DNA from: Actinomycetes bacterium
GTDB taxonomy: Bacteria; Actinomycetota; Actinomycetes; S36-B12
DNA length: 36,757 bases
NCBI GenBank assembly: GCA_024641635.1
Contig: JAHECS010000014.1
Location: 1 to 36,757, forward strand
Direction of reading: 5' to 3'
The position numbers were made by a program, and so were the translations under genes. The notes beneath the pieces were generated by a model that worked only from the letters and a program-made list of their open reading frames with translations, had not been told where the DNA came from and made no database searches. Positions 25,144 to 35,014 of this stretch are shown piece by piece; position 1 is the stretch's first letter; every line of letters begins with the position of its first letter.

Positions 25144-27659
25144 GCGCGGCCGAGCCCTCGGTAGCGATGCTGGGGCGCCTGCTCGCCGCGCTTCAGGTGA
25201 TGGACTCCGTGCCAGGCGCGGCCGACCTCTTCGCATTTCTCGTCCGGACCCTGAACGACCTTCCTGGGGTCGGCGTCGTGCGCTTTGCCCCACGAGGCGA
25301 AGCAGCCGGCGCGCGGCCCGGTAGCAATACCTTCACCGTCCGGACCTCCGAACGGGACTTCGGCACGCTGATCGTCGACATCCAGGACGAGGAGTCCTTC
25401 GCGCCCTACCGGCCCTTCGTCGGAAATGTCGGCCACGTCGTCGCCAGAATCCTGGAGAACCGAGAAGTCGCCAAGGATCTGGCGGAGGCCAACACACGAC
25501 TCGGTACGTACATCGGTTCCTTGGAAGCCGATGCGGTCCAACGTCGGATCGACGCCGAGGAGCACGGCCAGCGCCTTCGTCTCGTGCTGGAGAGTGCGGG
25601 GCTCGGGATGTGGGACTGGAACATGCAGACCGGTGCGGCCGTGGTGGACGAGCGGTGGGCCGCCATCGTTGGGTACTCCCTGGCCGAATTGGAGCCGGTG
25701 ACGGAGGACACCTGGCTCCAGATGACGCATCCCGACGACATTGAGAGCGACAGGAAGGCAGGCGAGGAGCACGCCGCCGGCCGTACCCCCATCTTCGACG
25801 TCGAGATTCGGCTGCGTCACCGCAGCGGCCACTGGGTGTGGTGCCGTGACCGCGGACGGATCGTGCAGTGGACGGATGACGGTCGCCCGTTTCGGATGAC
25901 AGGCACGCTGGAGGACGTCACCGCCCACGTGGAGGCGCGTCAACGACTTGAGCGCAGCGAGATGCTGCTGAGCGAGGCGCAGCGGATTGCTCATGTGGGG
26001 GCTTGGCGGTTCGACCTGGCAACGGGGGCTGTCACGTGGTCGCAGGAGCTCTTCGACGCGTTCGGCCTGGACCCGCTTGGTGCTGTGCCGGGATTCCCGG
26101 AGCAGGAGGCGTTGTTCACGCCGGAGAGCTGGCTGGCGCTCAGCTCTGCGGTGCTCGCGGCCCGGACAGACGGGGTTCCCTACGATGTGGAGCTCCAGAC
26201 AGTCCGGACCGACGGCACCCACGGGTGGATCCATGCGCGTGGGCAGGCACGCCGGGATGCCCTGGGGTCGGTTGTCGAGCTCCATGGCATGACGTTGGAC
26301 ATCACCGAGCTCAAGGCCTCGACCGATGTGCTTCGGGAGATGGCGACCCATGACTCGTTGACAGGGCTGGCCAACCGGGCGGCGTTGATGGACGAGATCT
26401 CCCGTTCGCTGAGCGCGGGACGCCGTTCGGGGCGGTCGACGGCCGTCCTGATGATTGACCTCGATCGGTTCAAGGGACTGAATGATGCCCTCGGGCATGC
26501 CGTCGGTGACGACGTGCTGGTCGCCGCGGCGGCCCGCATCCTGAGGGTGGTGCGCACGTCTGACTTGGTGGCCCGCCTGGGCGGGGACGAGTTCGTGATC
26601 GTCATGCGCGACCTGCAGGACCCTGAGGAGGCGGTGGGGGCGGCCACCCGCATCGTCCAGGCTTTTCGAGAGCAGTTCAACCCTGGCGGAGCGGAGATGT
26701 ACGCGACCGCGAGTGTCGGGCTGGCGATAGCGACAGATGACGATTCCGCCGGTGATGTCCTGCGTGCGGCGGACACCGCGATGTATGCCGCCAAGGAGCA
26801 GGGTCGGGACCGGGTGTCGATCTTCAACGAGGACATGCGCGAGAAGGTGGCCACCCGCTTGGCCGTGGAAACCGATCTGCGGCACGCCCTGGCCCGAGAC
26901 CAGCTCGCGGTCTGGTACCAGCCCGAGGTCGACCTCAAGACGGGTTCCGTCGTCGCGGTCGAGGCCCTGCTGCGCTGGATCCGCCCAGACGGCACCGTGT
27001 GGTGCGCTGATCGGTTCATCAAGGTCGCGGAGGACACCGGGATGATCCTGGATATCGGCGACTGGGTCCTGCGGCAGGCGTGCGCGCAGGCAGCGGCCTG
27101 GGGCGCGGACCGCCCGGGACGGCCGATCACGGTGAGAGTCAACCTCTCCACGCTGCAGCTGGCCGAGAGCGGACTGCTCGACGCCGTCGATGACGCCCTT
27201 GCGGCGAGCGGCGTGGACCCAGCACTGCTGTGCATCGAGATCACCGAGACCTCGATGCTTCAGGAGACCGCCAATGCCCGCGAGAACCTGGCCGGTCTCC
27301 ACTCGCGCGGCATCTCCCTGGCCATCGACGACTTCGGGACCGGCTACGGCTCGCTGACCTACCTCAACCGATACCCCATCGACGTCATCAAGATCGATCG
27401 CTCGTTCATTACCGACACCACCGACCCGGACCACGATCACCGGCTCGTCGCCGGGATCGTTGCCCTCGCGACGGCACTCGGCATCACCGTCACCGCCGAA
27501 GGCGTCGAACACACCGACCAGGCAGCCCACCTGCTCCACATGGGCTGCCCAACCGCCCAGGGATGGCTCTACTCCGAGGCCCTCCCCGCCGACCAGATCA
27601 CCCTCCTTCTGGATCACATCTACCCGGCGCGGGCGGCGATTGTCACGGACTATCCCTGA
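25140..27659 (+). CDS. GAF-like/PAS/PAS/GGDEF/EAL cyclic-di-GMP protein
   Basis: This 839-residue cytoplasmic protein combines sensing and c-di-GMP turnover. Residues 1-115 look GAF-like, PAS domains lie at about 142-270 and 275-395, GGDEF at about 403-565 and EAL at about 580-832. The GGDEF signature is intact near 481 with an I-site RTSD five residues before it. The EAL domain keeps its key residues: EALLRW, RVNLS, EITET, DDFGTGYGSL, KIDRSF, AEGVE and QGWLYS. Both activities are therefore possible, and which one dominates cannot be read from sequence. Its ATG overlaps the stop of the MEDS gene, so the MEDS protein is a likely partner or input. Confidence 0.93.
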   Translation: MSAAEPSVAMLGRLLAALQVMDSVPGAADLFAFLVRTLNDLPGVGVVRFAPRGEAAGARPGSNTFTVRTSERDFGTLIVDIQDEESFAPYRPFVGNVGHVVARILENREVAKDLAEANTRLGTYIGSLEADAVQRRIDAEEHGQRLRLVLESAGLGMWDWNMQTGAAVVDERWAAIVGYSLAELEPVTEDTWLQMTHPDDIESDRKAGEEHAAGRTPIFDVEIRLRHRSGHWVWCRDRGRIVQWTDDGRPFRMTGTLEDVTAHVEARQRLERSEMLLSEAQRIAHVGAWRFDLATGAVTWSQELFDAFGLDPLGAVPGFPEQEALFTPESWLALSSAVLAARTDGVPYDVELQTVRTDGTHGWIHARGQARRDALGSVVELHGMTLDITELKASTDVLREMATHDSLTGLANRAALMDEISRSLSAGRRSGRSTAVLMIDLDRFKGLNDALGHAVGDDVLVAAAARILRVVRTSDLVARLGGDEFVIVMRDLQDPEEAVGAATRIVQAFREQFNPGGAEMYATASVGLAIATDDDSAGDVLRAADTAMYAAKEQGRDRVSIFNEDMREKVATRLAVETDLRHALARDQLAVWYQPEVDLKTGSVVAVEALLRWIRPDGTVWCADRFIKVAEDTGMILDIGDWVLRQACAQAAAWGADRPGRPITVRVNLSTLQLAESGLLDAVDDALAASGVDPALLCIEITETSMLQETANARENLAGLHSRGISLAIDDFGTGYGSLTYLNRYPIDVIKIDRSFITDTTDPDHDHRLVAGIVALATALGITVTAEGVEHTDQAAHLLHMGCPTAQGWLYSEALPADQITLLLDHIYPARAAIVTDYP

Positions 27660-28341
27660 GCAGCGAATGCCGCGTGCCGACTCACCCCGATCCCGAATCC
27701 GTACTCCGCGGGAAAACCTAGACGTGCGACGCCAGTGGGGCGGGAGCTCTTCGGCGGCGGCCCGTTAGGTCTACTCGCGAACGGCACGAGAGCCTGATTG
27801 TCCACGACGAATGACACGAGCAAGCGAGTGAAGACGCTCACGCGGGTGCATCGGAACGCGACGATCTCTCCGCGGGCGACGTCGTAAGTCCTGTTCCATC
27901 GGCGGACCAATCCGATACGGCGGCGGCCGCCCCCGAAGCCGGGGTCGCCATCCGATGCATGCAAGACCAGGGTCAAGGAGGAGAAGGCCCCCCGGGGTCT
28001 GGGGGGTGCTCCTCCCAATGTGGTGGCGGGGACGCTGTGAGGACCGAGGAACAGGATCTGAGATGACGGTCGCAGACGTGGCCTGACACCTCGGACGGCG
28101 TGGAGCCGGACACAGGATTGACACCCGGCATCCCTCACTTCGCCGAAGGTACACACGGCACAACCTCGTGAGTACCAACACTCTTCGGCCCGAATGTGCC
28201 AGACAACGCAATCTCCAGGCGCGTGCTGTGTCCGGTAGCCACTGCCCATGGCACTGTTCCGGTGATGGATCGTCAGGGTCGGTGAAGGTGGCGGCCTGAA
28301 GCGCGTTCGCTGGGTGAGGCCTCCCCTTGAGGATCCCTCGG
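27660..28341. other. Unassigned 0.7-kb region
   Basis: No gene is recognised in these 682 bp. Frames are open here and there on both strands, but none has a plausible start, composition or family resemblance; the longest (minus strand, continuing past 28700) is rich in Arg, Pro and Ser and crosses the transposase relic and the galK end. The sequence GGCACTGTTCC near 28250 resembles the start of IS6-type terminal repeats and may mark the left end of the relic that follows. The region is probably decayed mobile DNA. Confidence 0.45.
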
Positions 28342-28695
28342 CGTGCACCGGCTTCCGCTTCCCGCCGGAGGTCCTTGTGCTGGCCGCGCGCTGGGTATCT
28401 GCGCTGCGCATACCGGGACCTGGACTAGTCCAGCCAGGCCATCGACGATCTGATCCCGGCCGCGTGCCATAGCCCTGAGCAGAACCAGTCCAATCGGTGC
28501 GAGGCCGATCACCGACCGCTGAAAGCACGCCTTCGCCGATGCGCGGGCTGACGACGACGAACCGGACGGCGATCGTCGTTATCCAACGGCACGCATATCC
28601 AGAACCTGCGACGCTGCCACTGTGAACTGGGAGCCCACGCGGCGCCGTTGGAACGGTTGGCGGCCGTATGCGATTCGGCATCGTTGACAGGCTGC
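28342..28695 (+). pseudogene. Decayed, internally deleted IS6-family transposase
   Basis: Read with three frame changes, this stretch gives an IS6-type transposase in pieces. First GFRFPPEVLVLAARW (28349-28393), then after one extra base YLRCAYRDLD, then a stop codon and a jump across roughly 120 missing residues to AIDDLIPAACHSPEQNQ and SNRCEADHRPLKARLRR. After another shift comes MRGLTTTNRTAIVVIQRHAY and finally IQNLRRCHCELGAHAAPLERLAAV. These match the N-terminal FRFPPEVI-x-RWYLR block and the C-terminal NRIEADHGRLKARLRPMRGL...FVQNLRRGHYEL block of the family; the DDE core between them is gone except for the last Glu block. It ends 27 bp from the galK stop. The element cannot move. Confidence 0.8.
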
Positions 28696-28721
28696 ATCGT
28701 TCCACCCGCCCTCTGCCGCAG

Positions 28722-29857
28722 TCATTCGCGTTCGTGATCAACGGTGACCACACGCGCGCCCGCGGCCGCGCTGACGATCCAGGTACGAGGAGACCGCCAC
28801 CCGAATGACGCAAACTCCTCCTCCGCCGCCGCGGCAACAGCATCCACGTTCGCCGTCGGGACCAGTGCGATCACCGACCCACCGAATCCGCCGCCCGTCA
28901 TCCGTGCCCCCCACGCGCCGGCCGAACGCGCCGCCTCGACCGCGACGTCCAGCTCGGCACAGGAGACAGCGAAGTCGTCGCGCAGCGACGTATGCGACTC
29001 GTCCATCAGCGCGCCGAGCCTCCGGAAGTCACCCGCCCGCATGGCCTCGACGGCAGCCGTGACCCTGGCGTTCTCCGTCACCACATGCCGGACGCGCGCG
29101 CGCTGGATGTCGTCGTCAAGCCGCTTCAGGGCATCGTCGAGATCGGGCACCTCGCGCAGCGACCGGATGCCGAGCACCGCGGCGGCCGCCTCGCACGAGG
29201 TCCGACGGTTCGCATATCCCCCATCGACGAGCGCATGGTGCGCCCTCGTGTCGATCACGACGAACGTCAGGCCGACCGCCGCCACCTCGACGGGGACACG
29301 CTCGACCGTGTCGCGCTGCACGTCGAAGAGCAGTGCTGCGCCCTCCGACCCCATCGCCGAGGCGACCTGATCCATCGAGCCGGTAGGAACGCCCACGAAC
29401 TCGTTCTCCGCCCGTTGCGCGAGGCGGGCCAGCTCCCGAGGAGGCAGGGCCAGTCCCCACCACTCGGCCACTGCCGCACCCACCGCGCACTCGACCGCGG
29501 CAGACGATGAGAGGCCGGCCCCGAGCGGCACGTCGCTGTCGACCTGCACGCGTAGGCCCGTGCTGCCACCGTCGACCGCCCGTCTGACAGCCCAGACCGC
29601 GCCCGCGATGTAGGCCGCCCAGCCAGCAACGGCACCCGGTGCCAGCTCGGCCCAGTCGAGCGTGGCGATCTCATCCGGGAACTGCGCCGACTCGATGAGC
29701 AGCGCCGTCTCGTCAGCCTCACTTACGGTCGCCGTGACGCCCCGGTCGATGGCCATGGGGAGGACGAGACCGGCGTTGTAGTCGGTGTGCTCACCGATGA
29801 TGTTCACGCGGCCCGGCGCTCGCGCGACGACCCGTGTGGGTCGGCCGGCAGCCCTGG

Positions 29858-29861
<4 letters not shown>
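28722..29861 (-). CDS. galK: Galactokinase
   Basis: This 379-residue GHMP kinase phosphorylates galactose at C1 with ATP in the Leloir pathway. The galactokinase signature GRVNIIGEHTDYNAGLVLP is near residue 15, the ATP-binding PLGAGLSSSAAVE near 110, and the third motif MTGGGFGGSVIALV near 325. The start is the GTG at 29861, which overlaps the TGA of galT (GTGA), so translation is coupled; the frame stays open much further upstream but only as antisense-frame noise in galT. It is the last gene of the lacI-galM'-galT-galK operon, and an IS6 relic follows immediately. Confidence 0.96.
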
Positions 29862-30966
<1,105 letters not shown>

Positions 30967-30967
<1 letters not shown>

Positions 30968-31320
30968 CACGCGCCCCCGAGTCCCGTGGGCATTCGAACT
31001 CGATCGTCGTCCCTCCGGCCCAACTGCCAGGGTTGGTCGACGACGAGGTCGTGGCCCCCATGGCGGGCGACGCTGTGCACCGGCAGCCGGTGCATCTGAT
31101 CGCGGCACATCAGCACTCCCGATCGGATGCGTCCTGCCCACGGCGACATCACGAACCAGCCGTACTCGATCGAGCCGATCCCCACGCCGGCGAGGATCTC
31201 GCCCCCTCCGACAGTGACGGATGTCAGGCGGCCACCGTCCCTCGGCGCCACTCTGCCCTGAACCGGCCCGACGGCGATTTCCACCTCCGGGGCGTCGACG
31301 TCGCCCCTAGGAATCGACAT
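30967..31320 (-). pseudogene. galM: Truncated aldose 1-epimerase (galM) fragment
   Basis: This 117-codon frame begins MSIPRGDV and reads like the N-terminal third of an aldose-1-epimerase: EVEIAVGPVQGRVAPRDGGRLTSVTVGGGEIL, then YGWFVMSPWAGRIRSG and HRLPVHSVARHGGHDLVVDQPWQLG. Family members have about 290-310 residues, so roughly the last two thirds, with the catalytic Glu, are absent. Near the 3' end another frame shows GGTTIEFECP, the expected continuation, so a frameshift precedes the deletion. The start overlaps the lacI end by 14 bp and the stop touches the galT start, so the coupled operon layout has survived. It should have no epimerase activity; a residual binding role cannot be excluded. 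Confidence 0.75.
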
Positions 31321-32323
31321 GGGACACGCTGGCCCGTTCGACGAGCCGCGGCTCCACTCGCTCGAGCCCCGGCGCGGGTCTCTCCTCGACATGAGCAATC
31401 AACCATTCCATGGCCCGCCGAGCCACCTCCTGGAAGTCCTGGTAGATCGTCGTGAGGGGCGGGCTGAAGTAGGCGCACTCCGGGATGTCGTCGAAACCCA
31501 CGATGCTGACATCCTCCGGACAGCGGATGCCGCTCTCTGCGAGCGACCGGATCAGGCCCAGGGCCATCTGGTCGTTGCCCGCGAATACTGCCGAGACGTC
31601 CTTCATGCGGGAGAGCATGCGACCTGCCTCGTACCCCGATCGGGCCGTCCAGTTTCCGTTGAGTGGCGGAGGGATCTCCCGGCCCGCCCGCATCAGGGTG
31701 TCCTGCCAGCCGGTGACACGATCTCGTGCATCGAAGGACTCGAGCGGCCCCGCCACATGCCACACCGTGTCGTGTCCCGCATCGAGCAGATGCTGAGTCG
31801 CCAGCTCTGCACCGCGCACCTGATCAACCCCTGCGGTCGCGGTGTCAAGGAAGCGGTCGCCATCGAGGAGGACGAGAGGAAAACCTGCTGGCAGGGCGTC
31901 CATGACTCTCAAGGACGCGGGCATCGCCGCGATCGCCACGATGCCCCGCACGCGCATGTCCAGGAGTCGGTTGACTGCGCCCGTGAGACCTTCGCGATCG
32001 GACTCGTCGACACTCGCCACGGTGACCCCGTAGCCATGTTGGAGAGCGGACAACTCCACCGCCGAGCGCATGGAGGCGGGCCCGAACAGTGTCGTCGTCG
32101 AGGCCACCACGCCGATGAGGTCTCCCCGGCCCCGCGCCAGCGCGCGCGCAGCCGGATTCGGACGGTAGCCCAACTCCGCGATAGCGGCGTCGACGCGCAG
32201 CCGGGTCTGCTCCCGCACGTTCGGGTTGCCATTCACCACGCGAGACACCGTCTGATGCGAGACGGCCGCAAGCGCCGCAACGTCGGCGATGGACGGTACC
32301 CGGGACTGGCCCACCCTTGTCAC
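31307..32323 (-). CDS. LacI-family transcriptional regulator
   Basis: This 338-residue repressor has the LacI helix-turn-helix and hinge at the start (SIADVAALAAVSHQTVSRVVNGNPN, then ELGYRPNPAARAL) and a periplasmic-binding-protein-like sugar domain (DLIGVVASTTTLFGPASM, VLLDGDRF, FAGNDQMALGLIRSL, SIVGFDDIPECAYFSPPLTTI). Its recognition helix SHQTVSR is close to that of E. coli LacI (SYQTVSR), which reads TGTGA half-sites; the araD operator in this window has TGTGA half-sites. The GTG at 32323 has GGAG 6 bp before it. It heads the gal operon and lies directly after araA, so control of both sugars is likely. Confidence 0.93.
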   Translation of the reverse strand: MTRVGQSRVPSIADVAALAAVSHQTVSRVVNGNPNVREQTRLRVDAAIAELGYRPNPAARALARGRGDLIGVVASTTTLFGPASMRSAVELSALQHGYGVTVASVDESDREGLTGAVNRLLDMRVRGIVAIAAMPASLRVMDALPAGFPLVLLDGDRFLDTATAGVDQVRGAELATQHLLDAGHDTVWHVAGPLESFDARDRVTGWQDTLMRAGREIPPPLNGNWTARSGYEAGRMLSRMKDVSAVFAGNDQMALGLIRSLAESGIRCPEDVSIVGFDDIPECAYFSPPLTTIYQDFQEVARRAMEWLIAHVEERPAPGLERVEPRLVERASVSHVDS

Positions 32324-32434
32324 TCACGTCTCCGCGGAATCGTCGTGTCTTCCGTAGCGGACGCCGTGCCACCCGGGCTAGTCCGGATGCTCCTCGTCGG
32401 TCGGCTGGTCCTGGTCTGGCGCGTCGCATTGTCT

Positions 32435-32449
32435 CGGGACTGTGTCCCG
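32435..32449. repeat. Palindrome upstream of lacI
   Basis: CGGGAC and GTCCCG form perfect 6-bp arms around TGT, about 110 bp upstream of the lacI start and 90 bp beyond the araA stop. It may be a short araA terminator or part of the lacI control region. It lacks the central CG of usual LacI-family operators. Confidence 0.4.
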
Positions 32450-32528
32450 CTTGTTTGAAGCCGCAGTCCCTCTGGGAGCAGCGGGGTGGTGCTTCGACCG
32501 CCGGTCTGGCGGGCGAAATCCGTGGCCC

Positions 32529-32542
32529 TGGGCACGTTCACA
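32529..32542. promoter_or_regulatory. Possible LacI half-site at the end of araA
   Basis: On the minus strand this reads TGTGAACGTGCCCA, so the left half TGTGAACG is identical to the araD operator and the right half is degenerate. It overlaps the araA stop codon, about 206 bp upstream of lacI. It may be an accessory site for lacI-gal control. Confidence 0.3.
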
Positions 32543-34037
32543 GCCCGCGAGCCAATCGGTAGTAGGCGGCGTTCCAGCGCAGTTCGCGGATGAACTGCCG
32601 CAGCTCGGTGTTCGCGTCGATGACGACGAGTTCGTTCTCGAGCATCTCGGCCATGTCCCACAGGTGCTCAGTGGTCAGGGCCTTGGTCAGAACGGTGTGG
32701 TGCGGTCCGCCGGCGGTGATCCAGGCCTCGGACGAGGTGCGCAGGTTGGGCTCGGGGATCCACACCGCGCGGGCGACCGGCAGGCTGGGCAGCGGCTCGT
32801 CGGGGTTCACGACCGTGACCTCGTTCGCGACGAGACGGAAGCGATCGCCCATGTCGTTGATGCCGAGCACGACAGCGGGACCGGGGTCGGCGGTGAACAC
32901 CAGCCGAACCGGATCCTCGCGATTGCCGATACCCAGAGGGTGGATCTCCAGGCGCGGGGTCTCCGTCGTGATGGACGGGCAGACCTCGAGCATGTGGGCG
33001 CCGAGGATCTTCTCGTTGCCGGGAGTCAGGTTGTAGGTGTAGTCCTCCATGAACGAGGTGCCGCCGGGCAGGCCCTCGGAGGCTGCCTTCAGCGTGCGGA
33101 GCATCACCGACGTCTTCCAGTCGCCCTCGCCACCGAACCCGTAGCCGTCGGCCATGAGCCGCTGGACGGCGAGGCCGGGGAGCTGGCGCAGGTCGCCCAG
33201 GTCCTCGAAGTTGGTCGTGAACGCGGTGAACCCGCCCTCGGTGAGGAAGGCGCGCAGTCCCAGCTCGATGCGGGCGCCGTAGCGCAGTGACTCGTGCCGC
33301 TCTGCCCCCCGTCGCAGTTCGGGGGCGACGTCGTAGACGTCCTCGTAGGTGGCGCACAGGGAGTCAATGTCGGCGTCCGCCTGCTCGCCGACGACCTTGG
33401 CCAGGTCCTGGACACCGTAGGTGTTGACGGAGACCCCGAACCGGATCTCTGCCTCGACCTTGTCGCCTTCCGTCACGGCGACGTTGCGCATGTTGTCGCC
33501 GAACCGGGCCAGCTTCATCGTCCGCAGCGCGGTGACGCCACGGGCCGCAGTGATCCACGTGCCGATGCGCTCGGCGACGGACGGGTCGCTGACGTGGCCC
33601 GTGACAGTCTTGCGGGGCACCCCCATGCGGGCCTGGATGAAGCCGAACTCGCGGTCGCCGTGCGCCGCCTGGTTCAGGTTCATGAAGTCCATGTCGATGG
33701 ACGACCACGGCAGGTCACGATTGGCCTGCGTGTGCAGGTGGAGGAACGGCTTGCGCAGCGCGTCGAACCCCGAGATCCACATCTTGGCCGGACTGAAGGT
33801 GTGCATCCACGCGATGACGCCGACGCAGGAGTCGTCCGACGTCGCGTCGATCATCACGCGGCGGATGGCGTCTGCGTCGGTGAGCACCGGCTTCGGCACG
33901 ATCGGCAACCGGATCCCGTCCGCGTCATTGAGTGCTGCAACGATGACCCCGGACTGCTCGGCGACCTGCTCGAGGACCTCGGGTCCGTAGAGGTGCTGGC
34001 TTCCGGTCAGGAACCAGACCTGCTGGTCGGTCGTCAT
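32538..34037 (-). CDS. araA: L-arabinose isomerase
   Basis: This 499-residue enzyme converts L-arabinose to L-ribulose. It starts with the family phrase [25 protein letters not shown] and shows [48 protein letters not shown], the metal-binding region [16 protein letters not shown] and [11 protein letters not shown], and the C-terminal [19 protein letters not shown]. Length is typical (about 500). It starts 13 bp after the araD stop and is the last gene of araB-araD-araA. The lacI gene follows after a 214-bp gap. Confidence 0.97.
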   Translation of the reverse strand: MTTDQQVWFLTGSQHLYGPEVLEQVAEQSGVIVAALNDADGIRLPIVPKPVLTDADAIRRVMIDATSDDSCVGVIAWMHTFSPAKMWISGFDALRKPFLHLHTQANRDLPWSSIDMDFMNLNQAAHGDREFGFIQARMGVPRKTVTGHVSDPSVAERIGTWITAARGVTALRTMKLARFGDNMRNVAVTEGDKVEAEIRFGVSVNTYGVQDLAKVVGEQADADIDSLCATYEDVYDVAPELRRGAERHESLRYGARIELGLRAFLTEGGFTAFTTNFEDLGDLRQLPGLAVQRLMADGYGFGGEGDWKTSVMLRTLKAASEGLPGGTSFMEDYTYNLTPGNEKILGAHMLEVCPSITTETPRLEIHPLGIGNREDPVRLVFTADPGPAVVLGINDMGDRFRLVANEVTVVNPDEPLPSLPVARAVWIPEPNLRTSSEAWITAGGPHHTVLTKALTTEHLWDMAEMLENELVVIDANTELRQFIRELRWNAAYYRLARGL

Positions 34038-34050
34038 CTCTTCTGCTCTC

Positions 34051-34725
34051 TCACTTCTGTCCGTAGACGTTCTGGTACCGGTCGTTCAGCGAATCGATGT
34101 CCGCCTGCGGGATAGGGATGGGGGTTCCGAGTTGATGGGCCAGGTGCGTCGCCTTGGCGACCTCTTCCAGCATCACGGAGGCCTTGACCGCCGAGCGCGC
34201 GTCCTTGCCGATCGTGAACGGGCCGTGGTTCTGCATGATCACGGCCGGTGAGCGGCTGCCCCGGAGTGTCGAAACGATGCCCTCCCCGATCGCCTCGTTA
34301 CCGATGAGGGCAAAGGGACCGACGGGGATGTCGCCCCCGAACTCGTCGGCCTGCATCGTGAGAACGCAAGGGATTGCCTCTCCGCGGGCCGCCCAGGCGC
34401 AGGCATAGGTGGAGTGCGTGTGGACGACTCCGCCGACCTCGGGCATGTGCCGGTAGACGACAGCGTGGGCACCGGTGTCCGACGAGGGGGCGAGGTCGCC
34501 CTCCACGACGGTGCCCTCGAAGTCCGTCACCACCATGGACTCCGGCGTCAGATCCTCGAAGTCCAGTCCCGACGGCTTGATGACGAGGAGGTCCTCGCCC
34601 GGCACCCGGGCCGAGACGTTGCCTGCGGTCCACACGACCAGGCCGAGGCCAGGCAGGGCGCGGTTGAGCTCACAGACCTCCACGCGCAGGCGGGCGATGT
34701 CGTTCGCCGCTGAGTTGCCCATCAT
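34051..34725 (-). CDS. araD: L-ribulose-5-phosphate 4-epimerase
   Basis: This 224-residue class II aldolase-fold zinc enzyme converts L-ribulose 5-phosphate to D-xylulose 5-phosphate. The family parts are [14 protein letters not shown] and [17 protein letters not shown] near the N-terminus, [32 protein letters not shown] with the two zinc His residues in HTH, and [15 protein letters not shown] with a third His. GGGAGG lies 1 bp before the first ATG (34725) and 4 bp before a second at 34722; the second may be the true start. It has its own operator and a TTGACA element upstream, so it can be transcribed apart from araB. Confidence 0.96.
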   Translation of the reverse strand: MMGNSAANDIARLRVEVCELNRALPGLGLVVWTAGNVSARVPGEDLLVIKPSGLDFEDLTPESMVVTDFEGTVVEGDLAPSSDTGAHAVVYRHMPEVGGVVHTHSTYACAWAARGEAIPCVLTMQADEFGGDIPVGPFALIGNEAIGEGIVSTLRGSRSPAVIMQNHGPFTIGKDARSAVKASVMLEEVAKATHLAHQLGTPIPIPQADIDSLNDRYQNVYGQK

Positions 34726-34741
34726 GCCTCCCCGCCCTCCT

Positions 34742-34761
34742 GAATGTGAACGCTCACATTC
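34742..34761. promoter_or_regulatory. LacI-type operator upstream of araD
   Basis: GAATGTGAACGCTCACATTC has perfect 8-bp arms (GAATGTGA and TCACATTC) around ACGC, with the central CG of LacI-family operators. It lies 17-36 bp upstream of the araD start. The 4-bp spacing of TGTGA and TCACA argues against a CRP/GlxR site, which needs 6. Confidence 0.75.
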
Positions 34762-34772
34762 TTATCGCACAT

Positions 34773-34787
34773 GGTTGTCGCTCACAT
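34773..34787. promoter_or_regulatory. Degenerate second operator upstream of araD
   Basis: The sequence contains CGCTCACAT, identical to one half of the main araD operator, with a degenerate other half. Its CG lies 28 bp from the CG of the main site. It falls just downstream of the TTGACA element, so it would cover the core promoter. Confidence 0.45.
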
Positions 34788-34794
34788 TTTGTGG

Positions 34795-34800
34795 TGTCAA
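34795..34800 (-). promoter_or_regulatory. -35 element of a probable araD promoter
   Basis: The minus strand has a perfect TTGACA here, 70 bp upstream of the araD start. Seventeen to eighteen bases further the best -10 is only AACCAT, so the call rests mainly on the -35. Operators lie over and after it. Confidence 0.45.
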
Positions 34801-34894
34801 CTGTTTGCCGGAAGCCCGTCGGTAACGATTTGGGAGAACTGAATGGCTTGAGGTCCATGGGATCTGCTTCTCACGGATGACGACGAGGGCATCG

Positions 34895-34908
34895 TGGAAC
34901 CGCTCACA
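34895..34908. promoter_or_regulatory. Third CGCTCACA half-site between araB and araD
   Basis: TGGAACCGCTCACA carries one intact operator half (CGCTCACA) and a partial other half. It is about 150 bp upstream of the main araD operator, a distance suited to a looping auxiliary site. Confidence 0.35.
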
Positions 34909-35014
34909 TGATCGTTCCGTGGCTACCGCGGCGGCTGGCCCAGATGTGACGGTGTGGCAGATGGTCTCGTTCAGCGTGCAGGCTCCCGTCGGATCAGGCC
35001 GTGCGGCCCTGCCG

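Noticed and set aside
25086-27617. 843-codon open frame on the minus strand opposite the GGDEF/EAL gene
   Set aside because: The opposite strand holds complete PAS, GGDEF and EAL domains with catalytic residues. The antisense product is His-, Arg- and Gly-rich with no family resemblance.
27650-28843. 397-codon open frame on the minus strand across the unassigned region, transposase relic and galK end
   Set aside because: It crosses three unrelated sequence units and its translation is Arg/Pro/Ser-rich without domains. It is a chance frame.
34742-34761. CRP/GlxR site (TGTGA-N6-TCACA) upstream of araD
   Set aside because: The two halves are 4 bp apart, not 6, and a CG is at the centre, which fits a LacI-family operator.
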